From contig NW_023998457.1 of assembly GCF_014805625.2 (NCBI RefSeq), positions 4,730,846 through 4,794,845 of the forward strand: a DNA stretch of 64,000 bases, read 5' to 3'. Below, in pieces: positions 10,801 through 24,189 of this stretch (the first letter of the stretch is position 1; every line of letters starts with the position of its first letter). The position numbers and the translations under genes were made by a program. This stretch comes from Glossina fuscipes (taxonomy: Eukaryota; Arthropoda; Insecta; Diptera; Glossinidae). The notes below the pieces were generated by a model. The model was not told the DNA's origin. It did no database searches and saw only the letters and a list, made by a program, of their open reading frames with translations.

Positions 10801-12361
10801 AAGTTAATAATTGGTGCCATTAAAAAGATCTAAATATACATTTGAAGCTTTGTTATCTTTCAAATGTATACTAGCGTATGAAGAAAACAAAGCCAATCCA
10901 ATGCACAGATAAACTATATCGGGAATACATATGGATTGTGGTAATGTAATATAACAGTAGTGGCGAACTAATTACAGTTGTCGCCTTCGTTTATTGTTTC
11001 TTAACTTATGACTCAAAGCATTTACTCATATTTGTGTGATAACGATTTTATTTTATTCGATTGGATTTCTTCAGTTGAAACATCAAAAATCATCTGAAAA
11101 TGATTTTTTATTTTTACAAATAAAATTCAATTATGATATTATACTAAAGGCTTCTTCGATATCGCAAAAGTTTCACCTGCTCGCCATATAAAAGGGTATT
11201 TTCATGATAAAGGCATAGGCATAGAATGTGTAGGGTATGTAGGCCTACTTTAAGCAAATTTTGATGTCGATTTACTATTTTGTATCAATGTTGATTACAA
11301 AGTACCCACAATTAGAACCTGTTGCCAAATATCTCTTTATTATCTACAATAATGGGTGGACTGCAGTCGATTCAATAAATATTGAGCGCTTTTGCTGAGG
11401 AGCTATATAGTCGTCCTAAAATTCATTTCTTTGTACTAAATATAATAAAAAATAATAATAATAATAACATATATGTAAAACATTTGAAAGAGTAAAGCAA
11501 CGCATTAGTTAAATAATACGAAGTTTTCCCAACTTTTACTTTCCACAAATTCCTTAGACACTGACTTAGATGCTTATGCGTTGATTACTGCAGCTCTTCC
11601 GCAAAAGTGTTCTATGTCGATTAAATTGCCTGTAGTGCGCTTAGTCAATCTGTTGAAGAGAAATTATAATATAAACATTTGAAGCAACCGCTATGGTCCG
11701 CAATACGAGTGTTCTTGACCAAAGGTCTTAAAGGTTAAGATACCAATTTTTCTTGAGTAAAATTTTAATTTTTTTGTTATAATTGAAAATTAAAAAAATC
11801 AAAACTTTAAATTTTTTAAAATGCAAATAAAATGTACACACATTTTCACGCAGATATTACACTTTTTATTTACTGTGTCTTTGTCATGCGAAGTGTGCAG
11901 GCCGTGCTGCAGATGCGTCCTAGATCCTTCGAAAGGTTTATCTGGGCCATGTCCCAACTGTAGAAAGCGGGGTACTGACTTTTATAAGTTTTCGCAGAGA
12001 CAAGGAATTGGTTTTCTGAATTAAGTAAAAATCTCGTGACTTGTGCCGTGTGTGGGAAGTTTCAAAAAATCATCGATGAGTGTTGCTATCTAGAGCACTA
12101 ATCTTCTCATCCAGCCTGTACAAGATCAACTCGCAGTGCAGCGTTGTACTTTACCTCCATCTTCGCCTTGCATACCAAAAACGTTGGCGGCTAATAAAAG
12201 AGTTCCAAACGAGTTTGGAAGCAGGCTATTCTGTCTAAATCACCAACGATATTAACAAAAATAACAAATCTGCCTCTCTCCACTTAGAATTAAATGGTTT
12301 TTGTTGACCACGAAAAAAAACTAATCTTCCTTCATATGAATTTAACTCAACTACGTCTGCT
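7899..12361. other. Long gene-poor AT-rich stretch
   Basis: No coding exon, RNA gene or recognisable transposon end is supported in this interval. Open frames at 8852-9043 (plus) and 8892-9236 (minus) overlap one another and show no family resemblance. A short cysteine-rich frame at 11821-12024 was considered and not accepted. Confidence 0.5.
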
Positions 12362-13265
12362 ACGTCGATAGCTACACCTAAACGAAGCTGGAATATGTCA
12401 AAATCGTTCTCAAATACTTCCTTAGTAAAGAAATTATTTTTGATCCTTCTGATATTTATGCCCCATAGTTACAATGTTACAAAATTCGTTCGCTCTAACG
12501 AGTAGGTAACATAGCAAACTGACGTACAGGATTTCGAAACGAGCATAACTCAATTGAGATTTCCGTAAGTAACCTACGCAAAATCTGTTGCCTCCGAGTT
12601 TCTTCGCCAGACAGTGTTGTCATACCGGAATGCAAACATGCTGTTAATCTGAAATTCCTCATCTTCGTCGTTGTCTCATAGTATTGAAATGTTCTTGAGA
12701 GCTGTGCACAATAGAAAACGAAAAAAATGATGACGCAGATGAGGCGAACTCGAACAACGATCGACGAAAAAGTACCTGAATGTAATTACATTTCAAAGCA
12801 TTAAATTTCAGTCCTTATCATGGTTCTGCCAAGTTTTAAATCAATAGCCCCATTTTTGCAGTCAATGGAATTGCACAGGCGCAGGCTTCAGGATTTGATG
12901 CTTATCAAGATTATATACACTTTCGTGAGGTTTCTGTACTTTTCTTTGGGACAATACAAACGTTCTTCTAAATGAATATATCCCCCATCCTTCGTTGATG
13001 GATATGTAAAAAGTCCTTGTCGATATAAGAGAACCTACAGACAATCTTGCAAAAGTAAAACTCGTCTATAAAATATTTCCAATCGATTTTGACAGGAAAG
13101 AAGTAAAAAATGCCAGGCTTAACACAAAGAAGGATGCAAGAAATCTTTACGTTTTGGAACTAGTCGTAGAAGTACCCAGAAGCAAATTGTTTTTAGAGAA
13201 TCAACTCAGGGAAGTTCAAACAAAACGGCGAAATGCATTTCTTTGTTTTTTTGCTTTGTTTAAGA
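12362..13265 (+). repeat. Dispersed duplication block D, copy 1
   Basis: Matches 25328-25920 in the same orientation: shared strings include AAACGAAGCTGGA, AAAATCTGTTGCCTCCGA, ATCGACGAAAAAGTACCT, CATTTCAAAGCATTAA and AACAAAACGGCGAAATGCAT. About 180 bases (13010-13190) have no counterpart in the other copy. It includes a minus-strand family-2 repeat end at about 12870-13010 (ATCAAGATTATATACACTTT). No coding function seen. Confidence 0.75.
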
Positions 13266-13489
13266 GTATTCTACAAAGTTGTCTGCTATCGTAGACCGAA
13301 AAACAAATTTGTATGTCTTTATGAAAATTGGTGACGGTCTTTAAACGTGCCTAAAGATATTACTCAGTGAAGGGACAATTCTTTGTTCCTCTATTATATT
13401 AAGAATCGAAGTTGTAGACTAGCATGCCGTTTGCCAATTTAATGGCTTATCATACAACATAAATCTCATTTACAAATATCTAGCTAAAG

Positions 13490-13640
13490 GTTTTATTCAT
13501 GAAGTAGCTCCCAAAGAGTCTTTAGCCGACTATAATTTTCTGGCGAGAGAATAAAAGTCCAACAATTTTAGGTATCACTTACGAAACATCACGACATAGG
13601 GAGCATAGTAAAATTGTTCAGTTTTCATTTAATATTCAAC
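13490..13640 (+). repeat. Duplicated segment upstream of the kelch gene
   Basis: This segment, 260-400 bases upstream of the kelch start codon, is related to 24190-24320 (AGAGAATAAAAGT, CATAGTAAAATTGTT against CATAATAAAATCGTT, TTTAATATTC). It could hold the kelch gene's upstream control region, but no specific promoter element is certain. Confidence 0.55.
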
Positions 13641-13897
13641 GTGAAAGATTTACATCAACTTCGCAAGTTGGACCAAAAGCAGAAAAACATTCATTCGGAT
13701 ATAAAAGTATTTCCGACAGGGCAACATAAATATTTCTTATTAATACAAAGTCCCTTAATTGCCGCCCATTAGCTCCGGCTTTTAAATATTGAAATAATAA
13801 CGTCTATTGAAGCCTATGTACAAGTTACACACAATTTTTTATTTCAGTTCCAAGGTATTTCCATTTTTACATTCCCTTCGTATATTTAACCAGCAGG

Positions 13898-16622
13898 ATG
13901 GCTGCTAAAACGATTAATAAAGTTGAGATCATCGCTGAGGGAAATTGCAAAAACTCGGCTTATGGGAGCAGTTTTCTCGATGGCTTAAATAAAATGCGTG
14001 TCGAACAAAAGGTAAGCGGGATGTTATAGAAACATTGCCTGTTCGAGTCAACACATCATTATTCCATTTTACAGTACTGCGATTTCACATTGGAAGTAGA
14101 CGGCGATATTGTGAAGGTACATAAGGTAGCTGTTGCCATTGGTTCGCCTTATTTTGCAAGGATGCTTGAGAGTAAGTAATTGCAGACATAACCCCACGCT
14201 TGAACACACTTAAAGCGTCTAAATGTTTCAAAGTTTTACAGATGATATGGAGGAAAACAGAGCAGGAACGGTTAAGTTGGAGGCGACAGACTTGCGTACT
14301 ATAAAAGCGCTTATTGAATACGTGTACACCGGTATCATCACACTGACTGAAGATAACGTTGAAGCATTGCTCTCTGCATCGGATCGGTTCCAGATTGAAT
14401 GGGTGAAGCTGGAGTGTGAGGAATATGTGAAACGTAATCTGAACCCAGCAAACTGCTTGCGGATCCTAAAATTGTGTGGTAAGAATATGCAAGAATTCGT
14501 GCGGAAGTACTCAGGTTCTAAGTATTTACTGTCTTACAGATACACCTACTTTTACGTCACTCTACGATTCCGTTCACAATTACATCGTTGATCACTTTGA
14601 TGATTTAATTGAAGTGGAAGATTTACTGCTGCTGTCATTTGATGAGGTATTTAAATAATTGCATAATGAAGTCTCTTGTCTGCAGGAATGCTATTACAGT
14701 TTTAGTCTCGCAATACAAGCCGCTCATTTAATTTTCCTCAGCAAAGTAGAGCTTTCTTAAATTGACTTTCTTTCCTACCAGCTAACGTAAGGACATTTGT
14801 CCTAATGATAATATTTGATTAGATGGGAAGAGAAAGATGTCAGCATTGCTAGAGTATGACTAGATTGAGTAAACATTCGGATAATTCGGATAATTAATTA
14901 TCTAACAAAGGGGCGAAGGCGGACCAACGGCATGGAAGAATAAGACCTTATATTATACTTTACCGTAGACATGACGCGCACACTCGCTAAGAGCGCTGAA
15001 TATTTTCTAAAAGTGCGTAAAGCTTTGTTCGATTTGCAAAGATCAAGGGTCTTATTTGGGTCAGTTATCAAGACAGCTGAGTAAAATAATATCCACAGCA
15101 GGACATTGATCTGAGAAATGAGACTTTGGTGTTTTCCATGGTTTGCGTACGTAACACTAGAAATCTATTAAGCGCGCTTTTCAAGAGTGGCGCATGAACA
15201 CCACTACTTATACATTTTTGGAAGCCCAAATTAATGTCCATTACACTATTGATTTGCAGATCGATTTTCGTTTGAACAAAGTAGAAAAATATTTTCATTT
15301 CTGAAGGATCTAATCATTTAATCATACTTCAAAAATAACTTAAGCTAACTAATTCCGCACACTTTGTACGTAACTTTTATATAATTCTCTTTAATTCTAC
15401 ATTAATTTTACTTCAACGTTTTTTCTAGATCGAGAAAGTAATAAAAGACAACCAACTTAATGTAAAATCGGAGGACAATGTTTATAAAGCTATGTTAAAC
15501 TGGGTTAAACACGATGCAAATAATCGAAAAGTTCATCTGGCGGAGTTAATGAGCCATATTACTTTACCTCTACTTAGCACTCAGTTCTTAAAAAGCCAAG
15601 TTTCTGCTGAACCTATGCTTACAAAAGACCCAAGATGTAATGAACTGTTAGTGGAAGCTCTGTTTTATAAGTTGACGTCAATAGAGGAAGGAAAACCTTT
15701 GCCAGACAGTTCGAGGACCCGAAAAAGGACCGAACATATCAACGAAATGTTTCATGTATTCCTTGTGGGTGGTTACGATGACACCTCTGGGGCAGGACAT
15801 AGAATGTGCAAAGTATATGATATTTCTAAAAACAAACTGGTCCCTATCGCATATATGAATGAGGCGAGATATTATAATCCTACAATCTCATTAAACGGTG
15901 CCGTTTATTCGGTGGGCGGATATGAGAGTAAGCGAACTGCAGAATGTTACGATCCAGTTACTAAGAGGTGGAATTACATTGCGTCAATGAATTATGGTCG
16001 TCGGAATTGTGGGATTTGTACGCACAATGATTTGATATATGTTGTTGCTGGATTGAGCGCTTCAAGTGTTGAAAACTATAATGCGGCAACTGACCTGTGG
16101 CACTTGTGTGCAAATATACCCGCAGGAGGCTCTTCTGGGTACACTCGTTCAGCAGTGGTAGAAAATAACATTTACAGCGTAGTTGATATGCAGTCCGATG
16201 ACATTAAGCTATGTTTTCGCCTTGACCCTAGGGAAGGTCGGTGGGATGATGTAAAAGAAATGGTAGAAGAAAGCTGTAATTTTGACCTGGTGTCTTATGG
16301 CCATTCATTGTTCTTTATTGCAAACGATTGCTGCAAGCGTCTCGACGTGCGTATGAATAAATGGCACTCGATGCCTTCCCCGCAGTTGGGAAGATATGGT
16401 TTTTCGGCGGTGATAGCTGCTGATGAAATTTATATGTTCGGCGGTAGGACATCCGTTTTGGCAAGACAATGGATTACGAGTGTAGAACGCTTTAATATTC
16501 GTACTAATGTGTGGACTACAATCGAATCAATGGAAATTAAACACGCTATGGGAGGGGCAGCAGTAGTCAGCGGTTGTTTTGATTTTGATGAAATGTTAAA
16601 AGTTATTCACGATTCCTATTAA
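13898..16622 (+). CDS. BTB-BACK-Kelch protein (KLHL family, Cullin-3 adaptor)
   Basis: Five exons with GT/AG introns and matching phases give 582 aa: 13898-14011, 14075-14171, 14242-14478, 14540-14646, 15429-16622. The BTB domain spans about residues 38-140 (YCDFTLEVDGDIVKVHKVAV, then the SPYF motif and IKALIEYVYTG), BACK about 145-270 (ends around SIEEGKPLPD), and six kelch blades about 290-570 with GG doublets (LVGGYDD, YSVGGYES, YMFGGRTS). KLHL proteins use BTB-BACK to bind Cullin-3 and kelch blades to hold the substrate for ubiquitination, in cytoplasm or nucleus. The start was chosen because exon 1 (AYGSSFLDGLNKMRVEQK) reads straight into BTB. AATAAA lies at 16719-16724, 97 bases after the stop. 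The last exon is duplicated at 1498-2352. Length is near the usual KLHL size (about 570-620). Which KLHL orthologue it is (KLHL10-like in testis is one possibility) I cannot say. Confidence 0.92.
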
Positions 16623-16681
16623 TTAACGAATGTTTCTTTACTGCTTTAGATATTTCACACATGTTTTAGATCTTATCTCTG

Positions 16682-16699
16682 CCGTAAAATATTTTACGG
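16682..16699. promoter_or_regulatory. Perfect 18-bp palindrome in kelch 3' UTR
   Basis: CCGTAAAATATTTTACGG is a perfect palindrome lying between the kelch stop codon and the AATAAA at 16719. The corresponding place in the truncated copy is diverged, so no conserved role is shown. Confidence 0.6.
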
Positions 16700-16718
16700 G
16701 ACGTTTGGCTTTGCGAGC

Positions 16719-16724
16719 AATAAA
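16719..16724 (+). terminator. Polyadenylation signal of the kelch gene
   Basis: AATAAA 97 bases after the stop codon. The same hexamer in the same context (GCAATAAATTGA) is kept in flank copies A (2493-2498) and C (38850-38855). Confidence 0.6.
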
Positions 16725-18139
16725 TTGATTTGAATCAGTAATCAGTTTGTTTTTAGTCTTAAGAGCAAATAGGTGGGGAAGAGATATTCAGATATGCAGA
16801 TTCCCATTAAAGATCGTTTAAGAAATTTTTGTTTAAAATAGATGACAACGGAACATGTGTGCTTGAGTAACACAATAGCTAAAAATTAAATAATTACTTC
16901 CCATCAAAGTGGTCTCCTTTCTGTGTTTAGTTAACGGCAGAACACGATGATATATCTTAGGTTGCACTCATTATCGCTCCGATTACCTCGGCCGAGTCTT
17001 CTCATCTAATAATTACTTGACATCTTCGTGGATATGAAATTAGTTATGTTTACAGAAATTTTGAAAAATTGCTTTGTGCGGCTAAAGTCAATCTGTCCCC
17101 TATGGGCAAATGGCGAATTACTGTCTAATGAGACTATACCACGTAATACTTCCGCCCTGGTCGATATAAGAAATAGGGGTGTTTCTGAATTTTCTGAGTA
17201 TATTTAAATTTTACTAAATTCTATGACGTCTAGAACGACTATTTAGTGTTAACGCCCACAAAATTGTAGCAAATCATAAGTAAACTGCAAAACAAAAATT
17301 GTAGAAAGCAAGTGAACATAGGAGAATACAACAAATTGGTTTTCAAGCCCGTGCGATTGTAGATATGAATACGATTTCACACCAATCTTTAACTAACTTA
17401 TTTCTACCTACAGGTAAACGGAATGGACTATGCATTCCGAAAGATTTTTGAAGGAATACAAAAGATCAGTACGAACAAACTAGCGATGCAAATGTGCAGC
17501 GAGTGAGAACAAACCTTCTTGCTTAGTCGATGATGTGTTAAAATCGACTTAAACTCGTCGAATTCTACAGAAGAACTAACTTCTTTACATTCCAGGGGGA
17601 GGGTATATTTGAGAAGAAATCGCTGAGTAAAACCCTTTTACATAGAGAGCTCTTATACACTAATGTGGGCTGGTGGATATGGAAGATCCAATTAATACTT
17701 GAGAGAAGTAAGAGCAAGTATCGACTAGAGTTTTATTGGTATCATGGATTTCAGAAAGAGAGACCAACATTCTTCCTTAATGAGAGTATTTGATAGCGAT
17801 ACAGGATTGCTTGAGTGAAGCAAACATCGAAACTGCAAGTTATCCCCGAGAAATTATAGATAATTGTTCCGTAGCAAACCACGCTTAGTAAGGAAGGGAG
17901 TTTTCAATTTGTAGTAGATATCGATCTAAAACGAATACTTAATTAAGCTTCGAAAAGGAAATCGCTGAGTAAGACGTTTGCACATCGAATCCTTATACAT
18001 TTGAGACGGAGGATATGTAAACCGATCCAAAGGACATACAATTCTCTTCATTTCTAATATAATAAGTACAATTTGATAAATGCAACTTTTTTAAAATCAA
18101 ATGAAAGAAGTAATCAAGGGAACGCACAACAAGAACGTT

Positions 18140-19045
18140 TTAGTCGGGCAAGGTTGACCGTTAAATACCCTACCCTACCCATATTGTTTCTTATCTTTAT
18201 TATAAAGCACAAAAATTATATCTTATTCCTATATAAAGGCGTATTTCTCAAGAGCGTAGTTATGTGGAAGGGCAACTTAATGTGGTACAAGTTTAATCCT
18301 TACGTACGGGTGAATCCATGGTCAAAATGGTCAAAATTTTGTAGAAACCTTTTTTGTATAAAATTACTTTTATAGGTCAACTTTAATCACCACATACTAA
18401 AACTTAGACTTTTCTGCTCTATAAAGGATCGATTCTCGTGAAAATCTTTATTAGGGTCAAATCCAAAAAATTGGTCGAGATGCTCCAAATTTGGTACAGT
18501 TAATTTTCTTATGTTAAATTAATATTATGGTATAATTTTCATCATGAAGCATTGAAAAGTATACCTCCTTAGCGTATGAATTTCAATTTTCGTTATATGA
18601 GAGGAGCTTTAAAAATTGCCCCTCTCTGTACAAAGTTTTCATACGAATTTCGAAGGGAGAGGTACTAGTAACTCACTTTTGCGAAGAAATTTTGAAAATT
18701 GCAAATCTTTTCCGTATAACGACTTTTGAGAATGGGGCGTTATATGGAGAGTGGTTGAAAAAGTGTACCCATCCGAACCATTTCCAATAGCGCTTGTCCG
18801 TGTGTCAACACAGGTCACCGCCAAACTCATCAAAGTATCTCAAAAATTGTAACCCGTAATTTGAACAAAACTGTGCATGGACAAACATCTGACAGACAGA
18901 CGGATAGGCAGGTTTAGATCAATTCAGATAATAATTTTGAATCGATCGGTGTGATAAAAAGGGGTCTATCTGAAGTCCTTCTGCGCCTTACATATATCCG
19001 CACTAACTTAATATATCCACAAGTATCTAACAAGTACGTAAGGCA
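18140..19045 (-). mobile_element. HINE-like dispersed element, near full length
   Basis: Minus-strand copy: right end (TTTTAGTCGGGCAAGG, then TTAAATACCCTACC) at 18140-18180, the GATCGATTC/GTCTGTCC core at about 18880-18950, and the left end near 19045. It lies within the segment that separates the two parts of the kelch 3' flank in copy B (18070-19560) and has no counterpart in copy A, so it inserted after or during the duplication. Small open frames inside it (18073-18375, 18951-19136) are not genes. Confidence 0.75.
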
Positions 19046-20530
19046 CACATGGTTCCAATTTCTTTTAAAACAAATGAAAGAAGAAATCAAGAGGACAAAT
19101 GCGAACGAAAGCATGCCTACAGTATACAGGACCTAGTGAGAGTATCGCGCACAGATTTGCTTATACTCTTCGTATTGCGAAAAGTTAGTACGAACTTTGT
19201 CCCCCATGTTCTCCCTCATTTCTAATACAAAAACTAACAGTAATAAAAAGAGATTACGGTCTTCGGAAACAGAAAGAAGAGGAATCGATTCACTTATACA
19301 AAGTACAACGACTGTAGCTCAAAAGTTCTCGTTAATTTTTGATCAAATCAGGGGAATCACAATTTATTCGCTTTGGACTAACCAGCACAACGAAATGGAT
19401 CGATATCTGATAGTATCGAATTAATCTTTGTTCGTCTGTTTATCGTTTAATACATAGCACTGCACATAAACTATGATGGATTATGTCTTTGACGTATGTC
19501 TTATGAATCCAGAAGAGTTTCGATAGCCTTGATTTAAAAAGAAAATATTGTTTTATTACATCACCACACAAACCCTTAAGAGAATTTGCGGACATTTAAT
19601 TACAATCGGTTTAAAAGTTTGAAAGAACACTTGCAGTAGGCTTCTACTAGGGTACTTCAGATGGGGACTAAATTTCACTGTCAACTCTACTGATCGGCTT
19701 ATGTGTCTCCTTGTAAACAGCTTCACTCAGCAAATGAAATTAAGTTGTAAGCGGATAATGAATAAAAATAATTTATTCCCGCGCGATGGGATATATGTCC
19801 ATTTCTCAAAGACCTCTCTGACAAATTTTCAGACTTTATTGTTTACTATTTATTTCTACTCACCCCATGCGTTGAAAGTGTGACTGAACGACGTAAATCA
19901 ATTACCATTTCTCTGCCCAACTCGAATCTTTTATATCACTCATAAACTCGTGTTTTAGATTTGTATGAATACAGATGTAGCTCAGAGAATAGGAATACCA
20001 TGCTGTGGTTAAAATTTATCAGACATAAATAACAAGAAGTGTTTTCAAACTTCTGTCTTACATCGGCTCGGCTGAAATTCATTAAAAAATTTATATATCA
20101 AAATCTTATTCTTAATTAAAAGGTTATCATAAAGGCACTGCCTTACTTGTTACTTGTTACTCCAAAATATTTCTATGGCCCTAGCCTTGGTGTCACTGAT
20201 GGCAATCTCTTGCAGTTGGTAATGACATCTTGGAATATGTCCTACTCGCCCATTCAACAACCTGATCATCTGATTATGCTTTAGATAAGTTTGATCAATT
20301 ATTCCATAATTCATTTATTCCATTCCAAAATCTTCACTTAAAATATTATTCGAATGCTTTCATAAGAATCTTATACGGGTTGATTTTACATTTTGTGGAG
20401 AATGCGTTAGTGTTCTTCTTTATAAGGATGTTTTTACACCACCTACTCGCTTATGCGAAAAAACAAGCGAAAACCAATTAATGTTCAATGTTTCGATGCT
20501 ACTCTGATAAACTGCAAATCTTCGACGTAT
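19046..20530. repeat. Remainder of kelch flank copy B; no gene
   Basis: 19571-20110 continues the homology with 4172-4760 after the HINE-containing insertion. The rest shows no supported coding region. Confidence 0.65.
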
Positions 20531-20547
20531 ATACGATTTAATGGCCA

Positions 20548-20830
20548 TCACCGTGGAGGGGTATATTCCTTTTGTCGCAACGTTTGCAGCGCCCAGATGA
20601 AATCTTCAAAGTACCCACAAAGTACATATATTCTTGATTAGCATCAAATTCTGAATCGATATAAACATGTCCCTCTGTCCGTCTTCCAAGCGCACCCCTG
20701 GCCGCAAAAAAAAGCTATCGATTTCAAATTTAGCAGAAACATAGGAAATTCTTCGTACGCTCGCTCAATAGCATAGGATATGAGAATTTAGTTCTTTTCC
20801 TTTTTTTGGGATCATGGTGATTGGTATAAA
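20548..20830 (+). repeat. Family-2 dispersed repeat
   Basis: Plus-strand copy with the family signature: GGGGTATATTCC, CAACGTTTGCAGCGCCCAGA, CACAAAGTACATATATTCTT, GATTAGCATCAAATTCTGAA and a CCGTCTTCC stretch in place of the usual core. Non-coding. Confidence 0.75.
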
Positions 20831-22155
20831 AGATTCGGTCATGACCGAAAATCATTTTCTTACTCATTTAATCTCAACTTTTGATTTTCATTCAATATAT
20901 TGCCATTTAGTGAATTAATTCCAAGCCCACTCTATTTACAAGTTAGTGTGAGCTGCTTATAGTGTCTTAATTCTCATTTCATACGATTCCGATTTCAGTA
21001 TTATTTTTGTCTCTGTCAAAGTAAATCTGAGTTTTTTGAATGCATCTTATACCAGAAGTTCTTCTAATGTTGCTTCGACTTTCAAACTCATTGCACACTA
21101 TTCCACAATCTAAACTCGCAGCTTACATCGAAACTTATCGTTCTCTTCTCCCAACGAATCGCTCTCATTTTCAGTTTGTCTCTGTAACGTATGTGATATT
21201 TAAGCTTTGCAAGGTTGTAAGTATTTTTATTTACATCATGAACTTATCGTACGTTTTCCGGCCTGGCTCGTCGGATGGAATGGATAAAAAAAAATGTAAT
21301 TTGTGTTTTTTGCATTTTCTGCTTTTGAATTATAACTTGTTTATTGTTAGGGTCGAAATTCGTTATGTAGATTCGTAACATAGTTTTTTAGCAAGAAGAT
21401 TCTGTTATTTTTCCTTTTTTTTTCTTTTGAAAAAATTTACCAATGATAGTTCTCTTTAAAAATGTAACGAACAACCAAATTTCAGAATCTCCAAAAACTG
21501 ACAAATCAAAACTGAGTTTATAATCACTTCAAGTGAGCGCATAGCTGTTCGTTCGAAAAACACAATACCTCAGCTGCCAAATTTTCTTTCTCTATCCCTC
21601 AAGAAAACTAAAATTTTCTTTTTGTTTTTTCTGCGACAAATAAATACTTTTTTTTTTTATACTACAGTGCCTATTACACCTCCTATCATCAAGACGCATT
21701 TGTAGCAACTGCACCACCTGAAATCTGCCGCTTAGAACTACTGCCTGTGTTCCACACCAAATTCCGAAGCCTTGTTTTGCCATATTTTCCCCTTCGAGAA
21801 GTGTTCCTCAGTAGACAGAAGTAGTGTTCCTGCAAGACGGACTTTCCTTCTTCATCAGGCTTCGCTTTCTTATAACGAAAAAAATCTTTTTCTTTTAAGA
21901 TTATAGAAATTAAGAGGATACATCTCGTGATCCGTTGAAGTCAGTTGAAGTAGAATCTCTACAATATGTTGGATCATTTCGCGAATGAAATTCTCATTTA
22001 TGTTTTGTTACAAGTAATGCGTAGAAAATATTTCAAAAATTGTTCGTGAAGTAAGGTCTCCTCACTTACTTTGCATTCTCCATACAATTCCATGTAATTC
22101 AACTCGTAAACAAATTCAGCTCCACCGAGGAAAATTTGGCTGTAAGATTCAATGC
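20831..22155. other. No gene seen
   Basis: AT-rich with homopolymer runs (for example around 21413-21424 and 21651-21659). The frames at 21040-21378 and 21592-21783 resemble no known family. Confidence 0.5.
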
Positions 22156-22902
22156 CTAAGTAATCCATATAAAGATAAGGCAAAGATCAAAGCATGTAAT
22201 ATTATCAATAGTAAGACAAGTAGCATGTATGGCGGCTTTATAGTGTTTCTTTTTGAGTTGACTGGGCAGTCTAAGGAGTAATGTGGTATATGAGTATAAA
22301 AAATTGTCTGAAGGAATTGATGGGTGTGAGAGCAAAAAAAGTTTAAAAGAGAGTGGGTTCATAAATAGACTGTAAACTGTAATATCTTGATGGTATGATT
22401 TGAAAAAAGAAAAGATTGAGACGTAAGTCGTTATATTGCGAAAACTAAAAATGTCACGAATGCTGTGGTAATGAAGACCACATATACATAAATTGCGAAG
22501 TGTGGAGTGAGGAATAGAAGTGGTATCATTCGGACAGACGAATATGACATAATCAGGAGATTGTAAAACTCCACATTTGCATAAAGGCTTGTTTACTATG
22601 TCAATTTTGAATAGATGGTCATTACATATCGTGTGAATAAACATCAGCCTGTTAATAAGACAAATAATGTTAAGTCTGAGAGCGCAAATGATAAACCAAG
22701 GGATTTTATTTATTCGTGCAATTAAAGAGTATAAATGACGACCATAAGATGAGTTATCCCATCGTCGTTGCCAGAAGAGAATTGAATGTTTTTTGGCGAT
22801 TGTCCTCAGGTCTGCAGGAATCGCGGCACGATCATTCAAATGACTTGGTTTGGAAGATGGAATTTTGTCCGCAGTGTTGTAAAGATTTTCTCCAAAATTC
22901 AA
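22156..22902 (-). mobile_element. Non-LTR retrotransposon (LINE) 3' ORF2 remnant
   Basis: The minus strand keeps an open frame of 248 codons resembling the C-terminal tail of ORF2 of I/R1/Jockey-superfamily LINEs. It has a WQRRWDNSSYGRHLYSLI segment, then INRLMFIHTICNDHLFKIDI and the zinc-knuckle-like CKCGVLQSPDYVIFVCPN (Cys-x-Cys ... Cys-Pro). The reverse transcriptase and endonuclease parts that should lie upstream (higher coordinates on this strand) are missing: the reading frame meets stops just beyond 22902. So this is a 5'-truncated, probably dead copy. The protein families are known; the clade assignment is my inference. Confidence 0.75.
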
Positions 22903-24189
22903 TTTTCCAAATTCTATCGCGCCGCATTATAGCCTACCCATCTTCCCCGAAGAGAATAAGATTTTAGTGCACCTTGCCGTTTTGAAAATTTTGTATTTGA
23001 CAGATGGTGAAAAGACCCCAGGAAACTAGGAACATCGACTACAAAGCCTATGAAAGTCATTATATATTAAAGCATTTAGCTTCACTACGCACAATTCATA
23101 CCATGATCAACTTAATCATTCACTCCTCATGTGATTTACGGATAACTAAGGATATTTTTTGTCGGGCCAATATGCGAATTAAACTGATGCCTGATTGGCA
23201 GTCTTTTCTGGCGCTGACCTAATAAAATAATGGGTCCGCACTCCATTTTCCTAACAAGCTCTTACCTCTCCTTGACATAAATAAGTAGCTTTTGCTTTCG
23301 ACATTGCTTAAAAAGTCGATTACGATAATTCTGGAAGGTAAGCACGTAGCTCAAAGTTAGGTGAGTTTCGTTTTTAGCAAATAACTAACTATAAAAGCGA
23401 TAACTCGATTTTTCATACATGATTATCCATTGATCTTGGCGATTATCACAAATTTATTCCAGTTTGTTTTTTTCTTCTTTTCTTACGATGTACCAAAAAT
23501 TATTTAATAAATAGTTTTTATCTAATACTTGGATGCACACGTCGTTATGAAAAATTCCGATTCCTTCCTTCTTTTTAAATTTATTTCGCGCGTAAATACG
23601 CAGCGATTGCAAAGCGGGTACGGTTGTATTCATTGGGAGAATGAACAATGAAAGTTGAACATAAACTCTAAGACTGGGCAGGCGCACTACTATAGAAATA
23701 AAGAAATCAAAATGAAAACTTTATTTTAATATTTTTACAATAATTTTTTATGTCCCGACGCTCTTTCCCTTTCAATTAGCTTATAATAACAAGATCTTAA
23801 TCGTTATTATGTTTTGAACGCCTGACTGTCAGGTGACAAGGGCGGTTTGAAATTTCTTCAATTTTTGGGATCATTTCGGTATACAATCTGTTGAATTCAT
23901 TTATGGACGTGAGACTTCACTTTACTTTTTAAAGGCAATTTTTCGTACACGTGGAGATGTATCACGAGTGGTTTACATCAAAAAACTTATATAATTTTCA
24001 TATCCATACTTAAAAGTAAACCAAGTTATGGTCTGGTTTTCTCTTATTTGCTTGTGAAGTTACTTAGGTCAGAGAACTACCGAGAAGGGCATTGGACATC
24101 TTTTACTCTTCGTTTGGTGGTGTCACGTAGCGGGTCGTCGTGAGAACACATAAAACGTCAATGCCTAGCTAAAGCTGTTAACTTCAAAG
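22903..24189. other. No gene seen
   Basis: No coding exon or recognisable repeat end is supported. The minus-strand frame at 23454-23687 shows no family features. Confidence 0.5.

Larger units (their letters stand above)
16623..18070. repeat. Kelch 3' flank, copy B
   Basis: Homologous to 2353-4110 and to 38838-41275. The distal half contains an imperfect tandem repeat of about 340 bases, marked by AAATCGCTGAGTAA at about 17620 and 17960 followed by a TTGCACAT or TTACATAG motif and CTTATACA. No conserved reading frame across copies. Confidence 0.8.

Noticed and set aside
11821..12024. Cysteine-rich 67-aa frame (CEVCRPCCRC...PCPNCRKRG) resembling a RING or zinc-finger end
   Set aside because: Spacing fits no RING or zinc-finger pattern I can complete, the His/Cys set is incomplete, and no neighbouring exon continues it.
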